Assembly: GCA_003216795.1 (NCBI GenBank)
Contig: QCIH01000001.1
Coordinates: 62,001-126,000 of the forward strand
DNA from: Prochlorococcus sp. AG-402-K16
Lineage (GTDB): Bacteria; Cyanobacteriota; Cyanobacteriia; PCC-6307; Cyanobiaceae
Reading direction: 5' to 3'
DNA: 64,000 nt
Within the stretch, counting starts at the first letter, position 1. Every line of letters begins with the position of its first letter. The notes under the pieces are model-generated. The model searched no databases, was not told the DNA's origin, and saw only the letters and a list, made by a program, of their open reading frames with translations. Both the position numbers and the translations under genes were made by a program. Below are positions 50,578-60,337 of this stretch, piece by piece.

Positions 50578-50997
50578 CTACAAAAATTCATTTGCTTGAG
50601 ACTGCATTTTCAACAATATGTTTAAAAAACCATTCGACCGAGAAGGAGTTAAGCTTGATCTCAAACCAGTATCTTCAATAAATTTCTTATCTATTTTAAT
50701 AACCTCATCTGGTGTTAATTCATTTAAACCAGTAATTAAAAATGCTAATAGACCCTTGGTTATTAGGGCATCAGAATATCCTTCCCAAAATAATTTACCG
50801 CCTTTAATATTTGCCTTAACAAAAACTTCTGAAACACATCCCTTAACTTTATTTTCTTCAACAAGGATTTCATCATCTGGTTCTTTCAATTTTTTCCCTA
50901 ACCACAAAATGTATTCATATTTTCTTTTTGGATCATCTGATTTCTTCAACTTTTCTACTAATCTTGATAAATTATTGTATTTTTCCTGATTTTCCAT
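50578..50997 (-). CDS. sufE: SufE-family sulfur acceptor
   Basis: The 139-residue protein accepts sulfur from the cysteine desulfurase SufS for Fe-S cluster assembly. The acceptor Cys54 lies in KVKGCVSEVFV, the conserved SufE motif. The helix-rich start (YNNLSRLVEKLKK) and the C-terminal GLRSSLTPSRSNGFLNIL follow the family. It is codirectional with hom. Confidence 0.9.
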   Translation of the reverse strand: MENQEKYNNLSRLVEKLKKSDDPKRKYEYILWLGKKLKEPDDEILVEENKVKGCVSEVFVKANIKGGKLFWEGYSDALITKGLLAFLITGLNELTPDEVIKIDKKFIEDTGLRSSLTPSRSNGFLNILLKMQSQANEFL

Positions 50998-51036
50998 TTT
51001 TTTAAACTATAAATTTATCGCTTTATCAGCTTTCTA

Positions 51037-51594
51037 TTATACAAATATTTCTTTTTCTGTGATAAACCCTGACAAAGGAATATCCCACTCAGCTCTGGTT
51101 AATGGACTCATACTTACACAGTTGGAAGTTAATACTCCAATGCATGGAACATTTCTCCAATTATTATCTGTTCTTAATTTATCAAAATAACCTCCTCCAT
51201 AACCTAATCTTGTTAAATTTTTATCTACAGAAAGACATGGGACAAGAATCATACTTATCTGGTTATAACTTAACGAAAAAGAGTTGTTTGGACTTAGTAT
51301 CCCCTCAGAATCTTTTGTGAGAGGTTTTTCATCCCATGGATAAAATAACAATTCATTTTTATCTTTACATCTGGGCAAAGCTAAAGAAAATTTTTCCTTA
51401 AGACTTCTAATATCTACCTCATTTCTTAGAGGCCAATATATTGCTATATAACCAATATTTTTATATTCCTTCGAAAGTGAATCAACATATAATTTTACAT
51501 TCTTTTCTACATTTTCTCTTTGATTTAGAGAAATCTCATCTCTAAGTTTTCTAAAGGTGTACCTCTCCAATTTCTTTTTTTCAGAAATAGTCAT
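51037..51594 (-). CDS. 5-formyltetrahydrofolate cyclo-ligase
   Basis: The 185-residue enzyme converts 5-formyl-THF to 5,10-methenyl-THF with ATP. The family marks are present: YIAIYWPLRNEVD, the MILVPCLSVDKNLTRLGYGGGYFDKL block with the GYGGGYFD substrate and ATP loop, and FITEKEIFV at the end. The gene is codirectional with ruvC (9 bases between) and sufE. Confidence 0.92.
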   Translation of the reverse strand: MTISEKKKLERYTFRKLRDEISLNQRENVEKNVKLYVDSLSKEYKNIGYIAIYWPLRNEVDIRSLKEKFSLALPRCKDKNELLFYPWDEKPLTKDSEGILSPNNSFSLSYNQISMILVPCLSVDKNLTRLGYGGGYFDKLRTDNNWRNVPCIGVLTSNCVSMSPLTRAEWDIPLSGFITEKEIFV

Positions 51595-51603
51595 ATTGAA
51601 TCT

Positions 51604-52077
51604 TCAGTTGATGCCATCTTCATTTAGTTTTGTGAGAGCTATGGCCAAGGCATCTGCCGAATCATCAGGTTTTGGAGGTTTTTTAAGTTCTAAGCTATAC
51701 ATAACAGCCTCAAGAACTTCTTTCTTAGATGCTTTTCCAGACCCAGCAATAGTTAATTTTATCTGAGCAGGAGAATATTCACTAACATGAATTTTTTTTG
51801 AGGCCAATACCATCATAATTACGCCTCTAGCTTGAACCACACTAATGGTAGTGCTTGATCTGTAAAAGAAAAATTTTTCTACCGCCGCTGATGTTGGATT
51901 CCAATGATTAATTAATTCATTAAGATCTTTGAATATCTCATAAAGTCTATCTTCTTCTTTTTTATCTTTGTCTGTCTCAATGACACCGCAATCTAATAAT
52001 ATCTTTTTTTCATTTTCTATTTCAATAATTCCATAACCAACTCTAGCTAATCCAGGGTCAATCCCAATTATTCTCAC
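51604..52077 (-). CDS. ruvC: Holliday junction resolvase RuvC
   Basis: The 157-residue DnaQ/RNase-H-like nuclease resolves Holliday junctions in recombination. The start [17 protein letters not shown] carries catalytic Asp7. Further acidic residues lie in AAVEKFFFY, and [19 protein letters not shown] carries the final Asp/His site. Length normal. It is codirectional with the cyclo-ligase and chlI (5 bases between). Confidence 0.95.
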   Translation of the reverse strand: MRIIGIDPGLARVGYGIIEIENEKKILLDCGVIETDKDKKEEDRLYEIFKDLNELINHWNPTSAAVEKFFFYRSSTTISVVQARGVIMMVLASKKIHVSEYSPAQIKLTIAGSGKASKKEVLEAVMYSLELKKPPKPDDSADALAIALTKLNEDGIN

Positions 52078-52082
52078 TGTAA

Positions 52083-53171
52083 TTAAGCTTCTGCAGACAA
52101 TTGAAATTTTGAAAGATTTTCTTTTTCATCTAAATCAAATACTTTACAGAAAGCTTGAATGACTCTTTCACCTGAATCAACTTGCTCTAAGGGATCTTTT
52201 CTTAGTCTGTGTCTCAAAGAGCAAGAAATAACCCTTGCTATATCATCTTCTTGCACTTCAGTTCTGCCCTCAAAGGCTGCAATTGCCCTTGCCGATCGAT
52301 TTGTAACAATATCTCCACGTAAACCATCAACATCTAGTTCTCCGCAGATTGCAGAAATATTCAATCTTAGGTCATCGTCCATTTGAACAGAATTTAATAT
52401 TTCTTGAGCTTTAATAACCTTTTGTTGAAGTTCATCCTGTTGTTTCTCAACGCTCAATGCAAACTCATCAGGATTATCGTCAAAAGAAGTTCTTTGATCT
52501 ACAACCTGAACCCTTAATTCAGCATCTCTAACTGTCTTAACCTCAACACTCATCCCAAACCTATCTAATAGTTGAGGTCTTAATTCACCTTCTTCTGGAT
52601 TACCTGAACCAATAAGGACAAATCTAGCAGGGTGTCGAACTGAAACTCCCTCCCTTTCAACTGTATTCCATCCTGAAGCAGCCGAATCTAAAAGTACATC
52701 GACTAAATGATCATCAAGTAAATTCACTTCATCAACATATAATAAACCCCTATTAGCTTTTGCTAATAACCCTGGTTCAAATGCCTTAACACCCTCACTT
52801 AAAGCTTTCTCAATATCAATGGTTCCACAAAGTCTGTCTTCAGTAGCCCCTAAAGGCAAGTCAACCATAGGTACTTGTTTTTGAATACTCTCTAGATTTT
52901 CTCCTTGAGTAATTTTTTCCAAAACTTCTTTACTTTGTAAATCAGGATCGACTAGAGAACTATTATATGGATCGTCTTTAACAACATCGATTGCAGGCAA
53001 CAAATCAGCTAAAGCTCTGATTGTAGTAGACTTTCCAGTCCCTCTATCACCCATTATCATCACACCTCCAATTCTTGGATCAATAACATTTAATAAGAGA
53101 GCCAATTTCATTTCTTCTTGACCAATTACAGCTGTAAAGGGAAAAACTCTTCTTTTCTTTGTTGTAGGCAC
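52083..53171 (-). CDS. chlI: Magnesium chelatase subunit ChlI
   Basis: The 362-residue AAA+ ATPase of Mg-chelatase inserts Mg2+ into protoporphyrin IX, the first committed step to chlorophyll. Walker A is [31 protein letters not shown] and [13 protein letters not shown] are the usual sensor and arginine-finger blocks, and [16 protein letters not shown] carries Walker B. It acts with ChlD and ChlH, which are not in this window. The start is clear, after a normal upstream gap. Confidence 0.97.
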   Translation of the reverse strand: MPTTKKRRVFPFTAVIGQEEMKLALLLNVIDPRIGGVMIMGDRGTGKSTTIRALADLLPAIDVVKDDPYNSSLVDPDLQSKEVLEKITQGENLESIQKQVPMVDLPLGATEDRLCGTIDIEKALSEGVKAFEPGLLAKANRGLLYVDEVNLLDDHLVDVLLDSAASGWNTVEREGVSVRHPARFVLIGSGNPEEGELRPQLLDRFGMSVEVKTVRDAELRVQVVDQRTSFDDNPDEFALSVEKQQDELQQKVIKAQEILNSVQMDDDLRLNISAICGELDVDGLRGDIVTNRSARAIAAFEGRTEVQEDDIARVISCSLRHRLRKDPLEQVDSGERVIQAFCKVFDLDEKENLSKFQLSAEA

Positions 53172-53293
53172 AGTTTTAGTTTTCTTAAATATTCAAATAA
53201 TCAATAGATGCTACTTCAGAAAATGTTTTTAGTAAATATCCCTTTCAAATTAAAACCACAAAGAAATAAAAACTAAATTAATTAATTATGTAG

Positions 53294-54043
53294 CTAGTTT
53301 CCTTTTGAATTGTTCAAAAACCAGTTTATTTGATGGACAATTCCTCTTAAAACATTTATTTCGTGCATTGATGTATTTGCCCTCAAAATAAAACTCTTAA
53401 ATTTACTGATTTTTGCCTTAGAAGTATGTTTTAAAAGATATCCAACCTTCAAAAGTAATTCCTCTATCTCCAAAAACGAATCATGAATTTGTTTTGATGA
53501 TGCAAGATTAAAAACTTTTATTTCTTGATCAAGGTTTCTTTTTGAAGACTTATTTAATTCATACAAAGCTATTGAAACTGCGTGAGAAAGATTTAATGAA
53601 GGATTATTCTGAGAAGTTGGGATATTAAAAGTTTTATTTGCTAAAAGCAATTCACCGTTAGTTAAACCTCTATCTTCTCTTCCAAATATAATTGCTAAAT
53701 TATTTATCTTTTTAAAGGATAAAGCCCAATCAAATATATCTTCAGAAGATCCAAAAAATGAATCTTTATCTACATCAATCCTTCCAGAAGATGCTAGAAC
53801 TAAGTCACAATCAAAAATTGCTTTTTGAAGATCATCAAAAATCTTACAATTTTCAAGATATTTTTGACCTTTAAGGGCCATTTTTTTTGCTTCTAAAGAA
53901 TATATATCGCATTTCGGAGAAACAATTCTTAATTCATCAACTTCAAAGTTGGAGCATAATCTAGCAACGCTCCCAACATTTAATGGACCATTAGGTTCAA
54001 CTAATATTACCTTTAAATTAGAAAAATTTTTACCCAAAATCAC
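53294..54043 (-). CDS. RNA 2'-O-methyltransferase, SpoU/TrmH family (TrmJ-like)
   Basis: This 249-residue SPOUT protein has LVEPNGPLNVGSVARLCSNF (the TrmJ/TrmH N-terminal motif) and the knotted C-terminal core LAIIFGREDRGLTNGELLL and IPTSQNNPSLNLSHAVSIALYEL. It methylates a ribose in tRNA or rRNA. The start overlaps the cytochrome c gene end by 4 bases (coupled). The exact target is not known. Confidence 0.9.
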   Translation of the reverse strand: MILGKNFSNLKVILVEPNGPLNVGSVARLCSNFEVDELRIVSPKCDIYSLEAKKMALKGQKYLENCKIFDDLQKAIFDCDLVLASSGRIDVDKDSFFGSSEDIFDWALSFKKINNLAIIFGREDRGLTNGELLLANKTFNIPTSQNNPSLNLSHAVSIALYELNKSSKRNLDQEIKVFNLASSKQIHDSFLEIEELLLKVGYLLKHTSKAKISKFKSFILRANTSMHEINVLRGIVHQINWFLNNSKGN

Positions 54044-54426
54044 TCAAGACTATGAAGATATTTTAATAAATTGGACATATTTACAGGATCAATTTCAAAA
54101 CTTGGCATTGGGGGAGTTAGGCCTCCAGTAACTTGTTTTATTATCTCTTTATCATTCAATCGTTGAGTTACTGAGTGTAAGTCTGGCCCCACTAATCCTC
54201 TTGCTGTAATCCCATGACATCCAACACAATTTATCTTAAAAAGAGCATCTCCTTTCTCAGCAGAGCCATTAAGCTCAAGAGTTTCAATAATATATTTGTT
54301 ATTTTCTTGATGTTTTACGAAAAATATTGAAAAACAAATCAATAAAACTACAAATGCAATAAAAACGATTTTTAAGAATTCTCTTTTAAAGTCTCTTTCT
54401 GCTGCAGTTGATGAAGATGTTGACAC
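54040..54426 (-). CDS. cytM: Membrane-anchored c-type cytochrome (cytochrome cM-like)
   Basis: The 128-residue protein has an N-terminal span (about 18-35, [19 protein letters not shown]). The single heme site is CVGCH, and the Met axial ligand is probably in [11 protein letters not shown]. Size, TM anchor and the '[10 protein letters not shown]' loop match cyanobacterial cytochrome cM. It carries electrons at the membrane, but its partner is debated. The gene overlaps the methyltransferase start and is divergent from petG 55 bases away. Confidence 0.8.
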   Translation of the reverse strand: MSTSSSTAAERDFKREFLKIVFIAFVVLLICFSIFFVKHQENNKYIIETLELNGSAEKGDALFKINCVGCHGITARGLVGPDLHSVTQRLNDKEIIKQVTGGLTPPMPSFEIDPVNMSNLLKYLHSLE

Positions 54427-54481
54427 AAAAAATAGTCTCTATGTAACAATTGTGAATAAGAAATTTAAAAAAGGCAAAAAA

Positions 54482-54601
54482 ATGATCGAGCCTCTTCTAT
54501 GTGGAATTGTTTTAGGTTTAGTTCCAATAACTCTTCTTGGATTATTCGTAAGTGCATGGAATCAATACAGAAGAGGTTCAGGGATGCTGGACATTGATTA
54601 A
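54482..54601 (+). CDS. petG: Cytochrome b6f complex subunit PetG
   Basis: The 39-residue protein, [20 protein letters not shown] with its tail [14 protein letters not shown], matches PetG (subunit V) of cytochrome b6f almost exactly. It is a single thylakoid span needed for assembly and stability of the complex. ATG at 54482. Its last 24 bases overlap the convergent rsmD end. Confidence 0.95.
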   Translation: MIEPLLCGIVLGLVPITLLGLFVSAWNQYRRGSGMLDID

Positions 54602-55177
54602 AAATGTTAATCTTGACTGCCCATAATTTCTTACATCTATAGTTTCCCACAAAGTACTTTTTTTAATAAATAGGTTTGGAGAATGTTCACAAATAACTGT
54701 TGAATCTTTTTTTAAAAAATCACAATTGAATAATTGATCTAAAACTAATTCATGGAAATCCACATCATAGGGAGGATCTAGATAAACAAAATCAAATTTT
54801 AATTTATTTAAATCCATATTTCTAGATGATAAGTTTCTCTTATGATTTGGTTTTGTCCATTTCAAAACGTCTTTACAAATAACTTCGATATCATTTCTCC
54901 TGTTTTCTATATTCTCCAACGAGAGTAAATTTTCTAAGCAAATTTGTGCGTTAGTTTTGTTTTTTTCAATTGCAATTATTTTGCTTGCCCCGTGATTATA
55001 TGCTTCACAAGATATTGCCCCTGTTCCACTAAATAAATCTAACCAGTTACTATTTTCAACTCTATTATTCAATATATTAAATATGGCCTCTCTCACTCTC
55101 AAAGTTGTAGGTCTCGTATAAGAATTATTTGGACTTTGGAGTTTTTTACCGCCTATTAATCTTAAGTTAGTCTTCAT
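54578..55177 (-). CDS. rsmD: 16S rRNA (guanine-966-N2)-methyltransferase RsmD
   Basis: This 199-residue SAM-dependent methyltransferase has an N-terminal [31 protein letters not shown] segment, the SAM site [19 protein letters not shown] and the catalytic NPPY-type [13 protein letters not shown]. It methylates G966 in 16S rRNA. The end overlaps petG by 24 bases. It is codirectional with hisH. Confidence 0.93.
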   Translation of the reverse strand: MKTNLRLIGGKKLQSPNNSYTRPTTLRVREAIFNILNNRVENSNWLDLFSGTGAISCEAYNHGASKIIAIEKNKTNAQICLENLLSLENIENRRNDIEVICKDVLKWTKPNHKRNLSSRNMDLNKLKFDFVYLDPPYDVDFHELVLDQLFNCDFLKKDSTVICEHSPNLFIKKSTLWETIDVRNYGQSRLTFLINVQHP

Positions 55178-55190
55178 CGCTAAGCATCTG

Positions 55191-55808
55191 TTATTGAATA
55201 TTACTTAGCCATCTTCTCAAAAGTTTTTCACCGGTTTTTCCAGATTTTTCCGGATGAAATTGACAGGCCAATAAATTATCATTCTCAATCATGGCAGTTA
55301 ATTTTTCAGAACCATAATCAACCTGAGCTGCAATAATATTTAAGTCATCTGGGATCGCATGATAGGAATGTACAAAATAGACCCAATTATTTAATTCTTC
55401 AATACCAAATAAAGTATTTTTTTTTGTAGGTAAAAGTTGGCACCAACCCATGTGTGGGATTCTTTGGTTAACAATATTGGGTATTTTTTGTATTTTTCCA
55501 TTTAAAATTCCAAGCCCTTGAACTTTTCCTTCATCACTAGATTCAAAAAGGAGTTGAAGACCTAAACATATCCCAAAAAAGGACTTCCCACTTTTAATCC
55601 AATTTTTCAAGTCAGTTATCAAATCAGTATTTATGAGATTATTCATCGCTGGATCAAATGCTCCAACTCCAGGAAGTATTATCGCCTTACAAAGCTTGGA
55701 ATCATTAAAGTTTTTAATTAATATAATTTCTTCTCCAAGACTTTCTAGAGATTTTGTTACAGAATGAATATTACCCATTCCATAGTCTATTAGTCCAATT
55801 TTATGCAA
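55191..55808 (-). CDS. hisH: Imidazole glycerol phosphate synthase glutaminase subunit HisH
   Basis: The 205-residue class I glutamine amidotransferase releases ammonia for HisF in histidine synthesis. The nucleophile Cys81 is in FFGICLGLQLLF; the His/Glu pair is in CQFHPEKS. The start IGLIDYGMGNIHSVTKSL and LPGVGAFDPAM fit HisH precisely. Its gene is 11 bases from trxA, on the same strand. Confidence 0.97.
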   Translation of the reverse strand: MHKIGLIDYGMGNIHSVTKSLESLGEEIILIKNFNDSKLCKAIILPGVGAFDPAMNNLINTDLITDLKNWIKSGKSFFGICLGLQLLFESSDEGKVQGLGILNGKIQKIPNIVNQRIPHMGWCQLLPTKKNTLFGIEELNNWVYFVHSYHAIPDDLNIIAAQVDYGSEKLTAMIENDNLLACQFHPEKSGKTGEKLLRRWLSNIQ

Positions 55809-55819
55809 AGGTTTTAAAT

Positions 55820-56143
55820 TTATAAATGCTTAGTTAAAGTGCTCGAAAGAGTTGCTTTTGGCACAGCACCCACAACGGTATCAACCTTTTGACCACCTTT
55901 GAAGATCATTAATGTAGGAATACTTCTAATTCCGTATTGACTGGCTACATTTGGATTCTCATCGGTATTTAATTTAAAAACTTTAATTTTACCTTCAAAG
56001 TCTTTTGAGATTTCTTCTACAACTGGAGCGACCATTCTACAAGGACCGCACCATGGTGCCCAAAAATCAACCAATACTGGTAGATCACTTTGCAGTACAT
56101 CCTTGTCAAATGAAGAATCAGTTACGGCTGGAGCTGATGACAT
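55820..56143 (-). CDS. trxA: Thioredoxin
   Basis: The 107-residue thioredoxin has the active site WCGPC (Cys32 and Cys35) in [19 protein letters not shown], the conserved cis-Pro in [12 protein letters not shown] and a typical C-terminal helix. It reduces protein disulfides in the cytoplasm. Upstream lies the small RNA Yfr1, whose terminator ends about 90 bases before the trxA start. Confidence 0.97.
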   Translation of the reverse strand: MSSAPAVTDSSFDKDVLQSDLPVLVDFWAPWCGPCRMVAPVVEEISKDFEGKIKVFKLNTDENPNVASQYGIRSIPTLMIFKGGQKVDTVVGAVPKATLSSTLTKHL

Positions 56144-56234
56144 AATTTAAGTATTCCTTTTTGAAAATTTAGCAGGCAATTCTTTTAAGTGATGATTTCA
56201 TTACAGATAAAATAATATAAGTAACAAAATATCT

Positions 56235-56289
56235 AAAAAAGCCCGATTAATCGGGCGATTTAGTGTGTGAGGAGTATGGGGTTTCCCCC
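56235..56289 (-). ncRNA. yfr1: Yfr1 small RNA
   Basis: On the minus strand a 55-base RNA is readable: a 5' hairpin GGGGGAAACCCC, the unpaired core ACTCCTCACACAC, then the terminator stem GCCCGATTAATCGGGC (56241-56256) and a T-run. This matches Yfr1, the cyanobacterial small RNA found between guaB and trxA, as here. A -10 box TATTAT (56298-56303) lies 8 bases before the first G. Yfr1 is constitutive and regulates porin-like genes post-transcriptionally in Prochlorococcus (known from the literature). Confidence 0.93.
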
Positions 56290-56297
56290 ATCATTTC

Positions 56298-56303
56298 ATA
56301 ATA
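56298..56303 (-). promoter_or_regulatory. -10 box of yfr1
   Basis: TATTAT on the minus strand, 8 bases upstream of the inferred start G at 56289, in GAGTTATTATGAAATGATG. The position is ideal for a sigma-70-type promoter. No clear -35 is seen. Confidence 0.65.
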
Positions 56304-56373
56304 ACTCCTAATTAGAAAATTTTTCAATTTAATACTTAATTCACTAAAGTTTTATAATTTTGCTCTAAAAGAA

Positions 56374-57537
56374 CTACTTACCCATCCCAAGCTGCTGAGC
56401 TTTTTGATAAACCTTACCTTCTGTAAGTAGCGATGGTGCAATAACTATTTCAACTTCTTGCATTTCTTTAATATTTTTTGCCCCTAGAGTACTCATTGAG
56501 GTTCTAATGGCTCCTAATAAGTTATGTGTACCATCATCAAGTAAGGCAGGGCCTTTAATTATTCTTTCTAAGGATCCTGTAGAACCAACTTCAATTCTTG
56601 TGCCCCTTGGCAATACTGGACTTGGAGTAGCCATACCCCAGTGAAATCCTTTACCTGGAGCGTTTGAGGATTTAGCTATTGGGGATCCAATCATTACAGC
56701 ATCTGCTCCACATGCTAAACATTTACAGATATCTCCACCCGTCACGATTCCTCCATCACCAATAATAGGAATATAACGTCCACTTTCATGAAAATAATCA
56801 TTTCTGGCCGCACTACAATCAGCAATTGCAGTTGCTTGAGGAATTCCAATTCCCAGAACTCCTCTTGATGTACATGCCGCTCCAGGTCCTATCCCAACCA
56901 TTAATCCTGCAACTCCTGAGTCCATGAGAAGTTTTGCAACTTCGTAAGTAACACAATTTCCCGCTACAACTGGGACATTCATAGATTGGCAAAGATCTTT
57001 AATATTTAAGGTTTCCTTACCTTCCAAACCAAGATGTTCAGTTGAAACAACTGTTCCTTGAAGAAAAAATAAATCTATTTTGGAATTATTAAGTGTTTCT
57101 TTAAACTTAATAGCAGCTTGAGGAGTCCCACTAAAAGCAGCGATACCTCCTCCTTCTTTGACCTCATTTATTCTTTGTAAAATCAATCCCTCCTTGACGG
57201 GTTCACTGTATATCTTCTGCATTAACGGAACAAAATCATTTTTCCCGACTGATGCTATTTGGTTCAATATTTCATCAGGATTTTCATATCTTGTTTGTAT
57301 ACCCTCCATGTTAATAACCCCTATAGAACCTAATTTTGTGAGTTCTACAGCCGTATTGACATCGACAACACTGTCCATGGCACTAGCTACGATCGGAACT
57401 TCTCTTTTGATATCACCTATTGACCAAGAAGGATCAGTCAAATCGTAATCAAGTGTTCTATTCCCAGGGACTAAAGCTATTTCATCAATGCCATAAGCCC
57501 TTCTGACTTTTTTATTTAAACCAAGTTCAATATTCAC
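56374..57537 (-). CDS. guaB: IMP dehydrogenase (GuaB family)
   Basis: This 387-residue enzyme oxidises IMP to XMP, the first step to GMP. Catalytic Cys222 lies in VGIGPGAACTSRGVLGIG, with a GGDICKCLACGADAVMIGS phosphate loop and MSTLGAKNIKEM flap region. At 387 residues it lacks the CBS pair, as in some cyanobacterial and GuaB-like proteins. It is the usual upstream neighbour of yfr1 and trxA. Confidence 0.93.
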   Translation of the reverse strand: MNIELGLNKKVRRAYGIDEIALVPGNRTLDYDLTDPSWSIGDIKREVPIVASAMDSVVDVNTAVELTKLGSIGVINMEGIQTRYENPDEILNQIASVGKNDFVPLMQKIYSEPVKEGLILQRINEVKEGGGIAAFSGTPQAAIKFKETLNNSKIDLFFLQGTVVSTEHLGLEGKETLNIKDLCQSMNVPVVAGNCVTYEVAKLLMDSGVAGLMVGIGPGAACTSRGVLGIGIPQATAIADCSAARNDYFHESGRYIPIIGDGGIVTGGDICKCLACGADAVMIGSPIAKSSNAPGKGFHWGMATPSPVLPRGTRIEVGSTGSLERIIKGPALLDDGTHNLLGAIRTSMSTLGAKNIKEMQEVEIVIAPSLLTEGKVYQKAQQLGMGK

Positions 57538-57716
57538 GAAATTTATTCTTTATTCTGATTAAATTAACAACTAAAGGGGTAATAAGCCAAGGTTTATTTA
57601 AAAACAACAGGTTTTATTTTGATTTGTGTGTAAATGTGAGTATTTGGGAATTAAATAAATATTTTTTTTTATTCATTATGACAATCAGCGATTATTATTA
57701 AAAAAAGGATTTTTAA

Positions 57717-60314
57717 ATGTCTGATATTTTAGATTCTGATAACTCAGGATTAAGCGAAGATAACGACCGAATTATTCAGACTGACCTAAGAAACGAGATG
57801 TCTCGCTCATATCTTGAGTATGCAATGAGCGTTATAGTAGGGCGTGCTCTTCCAGATGCAAGAGATGGGTTGAAACCTGTTCATAGAAGGATTCTTTATG
57901 CAATGTATGAACTTGGTTTAACTAGCGGTAGACCATACAGAAAATGTGCAAGAGTTGTTGGAGAAGTACTAGGTAAATATCACCCTCATGGCGATACTGC
58001 TGTTTATGATGCTTTGGTTAGGATGGCTCAGGATTTCTCTATGAGGATGCCACTCATAGATGGCCATGGGAACTTTGGTTCTGTTGATAACGACCCTCCA
58101 GCAGCAATGAGATATACAGAATCTCGTTTACAATCTCTTACAGATGAAAGTTTATTAGAGGATATTGAATCTGAAACTGTAGATTTTGCAGATAATTTTG
58201 ACGGTTCTCAGCAAGAACCAACCGTTTTACCTGCTAGGATTCCTCAACTACTACTAAATGGATCTTCTGGAATAGCAGTAGGAATGGCAACTAATATTCC
58301 ACCTCATAACTTAGGGGAATTAATTAATGGTCTTAAATCAATCATCAATAACCCTTCGATTGAAGATAGGGAACTTTTTGAAATAATTAAGGGTCCTGAT
58401 TTTCCCACAGGTGGTCAAATCTTAGGCAGAGATGGTATCAGAGAAACATTCAAGACAGGGAGGGGTTCTATAACCATGAGAGGTGTAGCAAATATTGAGC
58501 AAATTAAATCCAGTGGTAGAGCAGAAAAAGATGCAGTAATAATTACAGAGCTCCCATTTCAAACTAATAAAGCGGCATTGATAGAAAGAATTGCTGACTT
58601 GGTTAATGAAAAAAAATTAGAAGGTATTTCTGATATTAGAGATGAAAGTGATCGAGACGGAATGAGGATTGTTATTGAACTAAAAAGAGATGCCTACCCA
58701 CAAGTAGTTTTAAATAATTTATTTAAGTTAACACCTCTACAAAATAACTTTAGTGCAAATATCCTTGCTTTAGTAAAAGGAGAGCCCACAACACTTTCAC
58801 TCAGGAAAATGTTAGATGTATTTCTAGACTTCAGAGTGGAGACAATAAGACGAAGAACAGGGTTTTTATTAAAAAAGGCTGAAGAGAGGGATCACATTGT
58901 AAAAGGTCTTTTATTAGCATTGGGTTCTATGGATGAGATTATTAATCTAATAAGATCAGCAAAAGATACAGTTTCAGCACGAGAAAAATTACAAACTGAT
59001 CATGAGTTATCTGCTACACAAGCAGAAGCTATATTACAAATGCAATTAAGAAGATTAACAGCACTAGAAGCTGATAAAATCAAAGGGGAACATGATGAGT
59101 TAACTCTAAAAATTAACCAATATCAGCAAATATTGAATAGTAAAGAAAGAATTTTTGAAATTATTCTTGAAGAACTTAATAAAATCGACGAAAGATTTTC
59201 CTCTCCAAGAAAAACAGAAATACTTGATTTAGGCGGGGGTCTAGATGATATTGATCTTATCGCTAATGACAGATCTGTAGTTTTATTGACGGAAGCAGGT
59301 TATTTAAAAAGAATGCCTGTTAATGAATTCGAATCTACAAGTCGTGGGTCTAGAGGTAAAGCCGGAACAAAGACACAAGAAGATGATGAAGTAAAACTAT
59401 TTATAAGCTGTAATGATCATGATACTCTTTTGCTTTTTAGTGACAGAGGGGTATCGTATGCTCTCCCAGCATATAGAGTTCCTTTGAGTAGCAGAACAGC
59501 TAAAGGTACTCCATCAGTTCAACTTCTCCCGATACCAAGAGAAGAAAAGATAACCTCGCTAGTTGCAGTAGATTCTTTTGATAACGATTGTTATCTATTA
59601 ATGCTAACCAAGGCTGGATTTATAAAAAGAACTTCACTTTCTGCTTTCTCAAAAATTCGATCAAATGGTTTAATAGCAATAAATCTTGAGGATGGAGATG
59701 CTTTAACTTGGGTTAGATTATCAAAAGAAGGTGACAGTGTTTTGATTGGATCAAGAACAGGAATGGCGATTCATTTCAGGCTAGATATTAACGAATTAAG
59801 GCCACTAGGCAGGACAGCGAGGGGGGTTAAATCTATGAACCTGAGAAAAGGAGACAATCTCGTTTCTATGGATGTTTTGACATCTGATTTAGTTGATCAA
59901 TTAGCTAGAAGTGAAGATCTCACGAAAGAGTATGATGAAAATCTTGAAGTTGACTCTTCAGAAGGTCCTTGGGTACTAATTGCCAGTGCATTTGGACTAG
60001 GCAAAAGAGTACCTGTAACCCAATTTAGGTTACAAAAAAGAGCAGGCATGGGTTTGAGAGCAATAAAATTCAGAATTAAAGATGATGTATTAGTTTGTTT
60101 GAAGGTCCTTGGAGAAGGGGAAGAATTACTTTTTGTGTCTGAAAAAGGCGTAATAGTTAGAACAAAAGCAGATAAAATATCCCAGCAATCTAGAGCCGCT
60201 ACTGGAGTAAAATTACAAAGATTAGATGAGGGTGATCATTTATCAGAAGTTGTATTAGTTCCTCATGAACAAACAGATGAAACAGGCCAATCTAATCAAG
60301 GCAAAGAAAATTAA
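57717..60314 (+). CDS. gyrA: DNA gyrase subunit A
   Basis: The 865-residue type II topoisomerase subunit forms the breakage-reunion core with GyrB. The start [22 protein letters not shown] is typical. The catalytic Tyr133 lies in [12 protein letters not shown], and the QRR-like [11 protein letters not shown] and [20 protein letters not shown] blocks are complete. The C-terminal beta-pinwheel (about 515-840), with the GyrA-box-like GSRGKAG segment, wraps DNA. It lies on the plus strand with crtL 23 bases after. Confidence 0.97.
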   Translation: MSDILDSDNSGLSEDNDRIIQTDLRNEMSRSYLEYAMSVIVGRALPDARDGLKPVHRRILYAMYELGLTSGRPYRKCARVVGEVLGKYHPHGDTAVYDALVRMAQDFSMRMPLIDGHGNFGSVDNDPPAAMRYTESRLQSLTDESLLEDIESETVDFADNFDGSQQEPTVLPARIPQLLLNGSSGIAVGMATNIPPHNLGELINGLKSIINNPSIEDRELFEIIKGPDFPTGGQILGRDGIRETFKTGRGSITMRGVANIEQIKSSGRAEKDAVIITELPFQTNKAALIERIADLVNEKKLEGISDIRDESDRDGMRIVIELKRDAYPQVVLNNLFKLTPLQNNFSANILALVKGEPTTLSLRKMLDVFLDFRVETIRRRTGFLLKKAEERDHIVKGLLLALGSMDEIINLIRSAKDTVSAREKLQTDHELSATQAEAILQMQLRRLTALEADKIKGEHDELTLKINQYQQILNSKERIFEIILEELNKIDERFSSPRKTEILDLGGGLDDIDLIANDRSVVLLTEAGYLKRMPVNEFESTSRGSRGKAGTKTQEDDEVKLFISCNDHDTLLLFSDRGVSYALPAYRVPLSSRTAKGTPSVQLLPIPREEKITSLVAVDSFDNDCYLLMLTKAGFIKRTSLSAFSKIRSNGLIAINLEDGDALTWVRLSKEGDSVLIGSRTGMAIHFRLDINELRPLGRTARGVKSMNLRKGDNLVSMDVLTSDLVDQLARSEDLTKEYDENLEVDSSEGPWVLIASAFGLGKRVPVTQFRLQKRAGMGLRAIKFRIKDDVLVCLKVLGEGEELLFVSEKGVIVRTKADKISQQSRAATGVKLQRLDEGDHLSEVVLVPHEQTDETGQSNQGKEN

Positions 60315-60337
60315 AAGAACATGGGTTATTAGATAAT

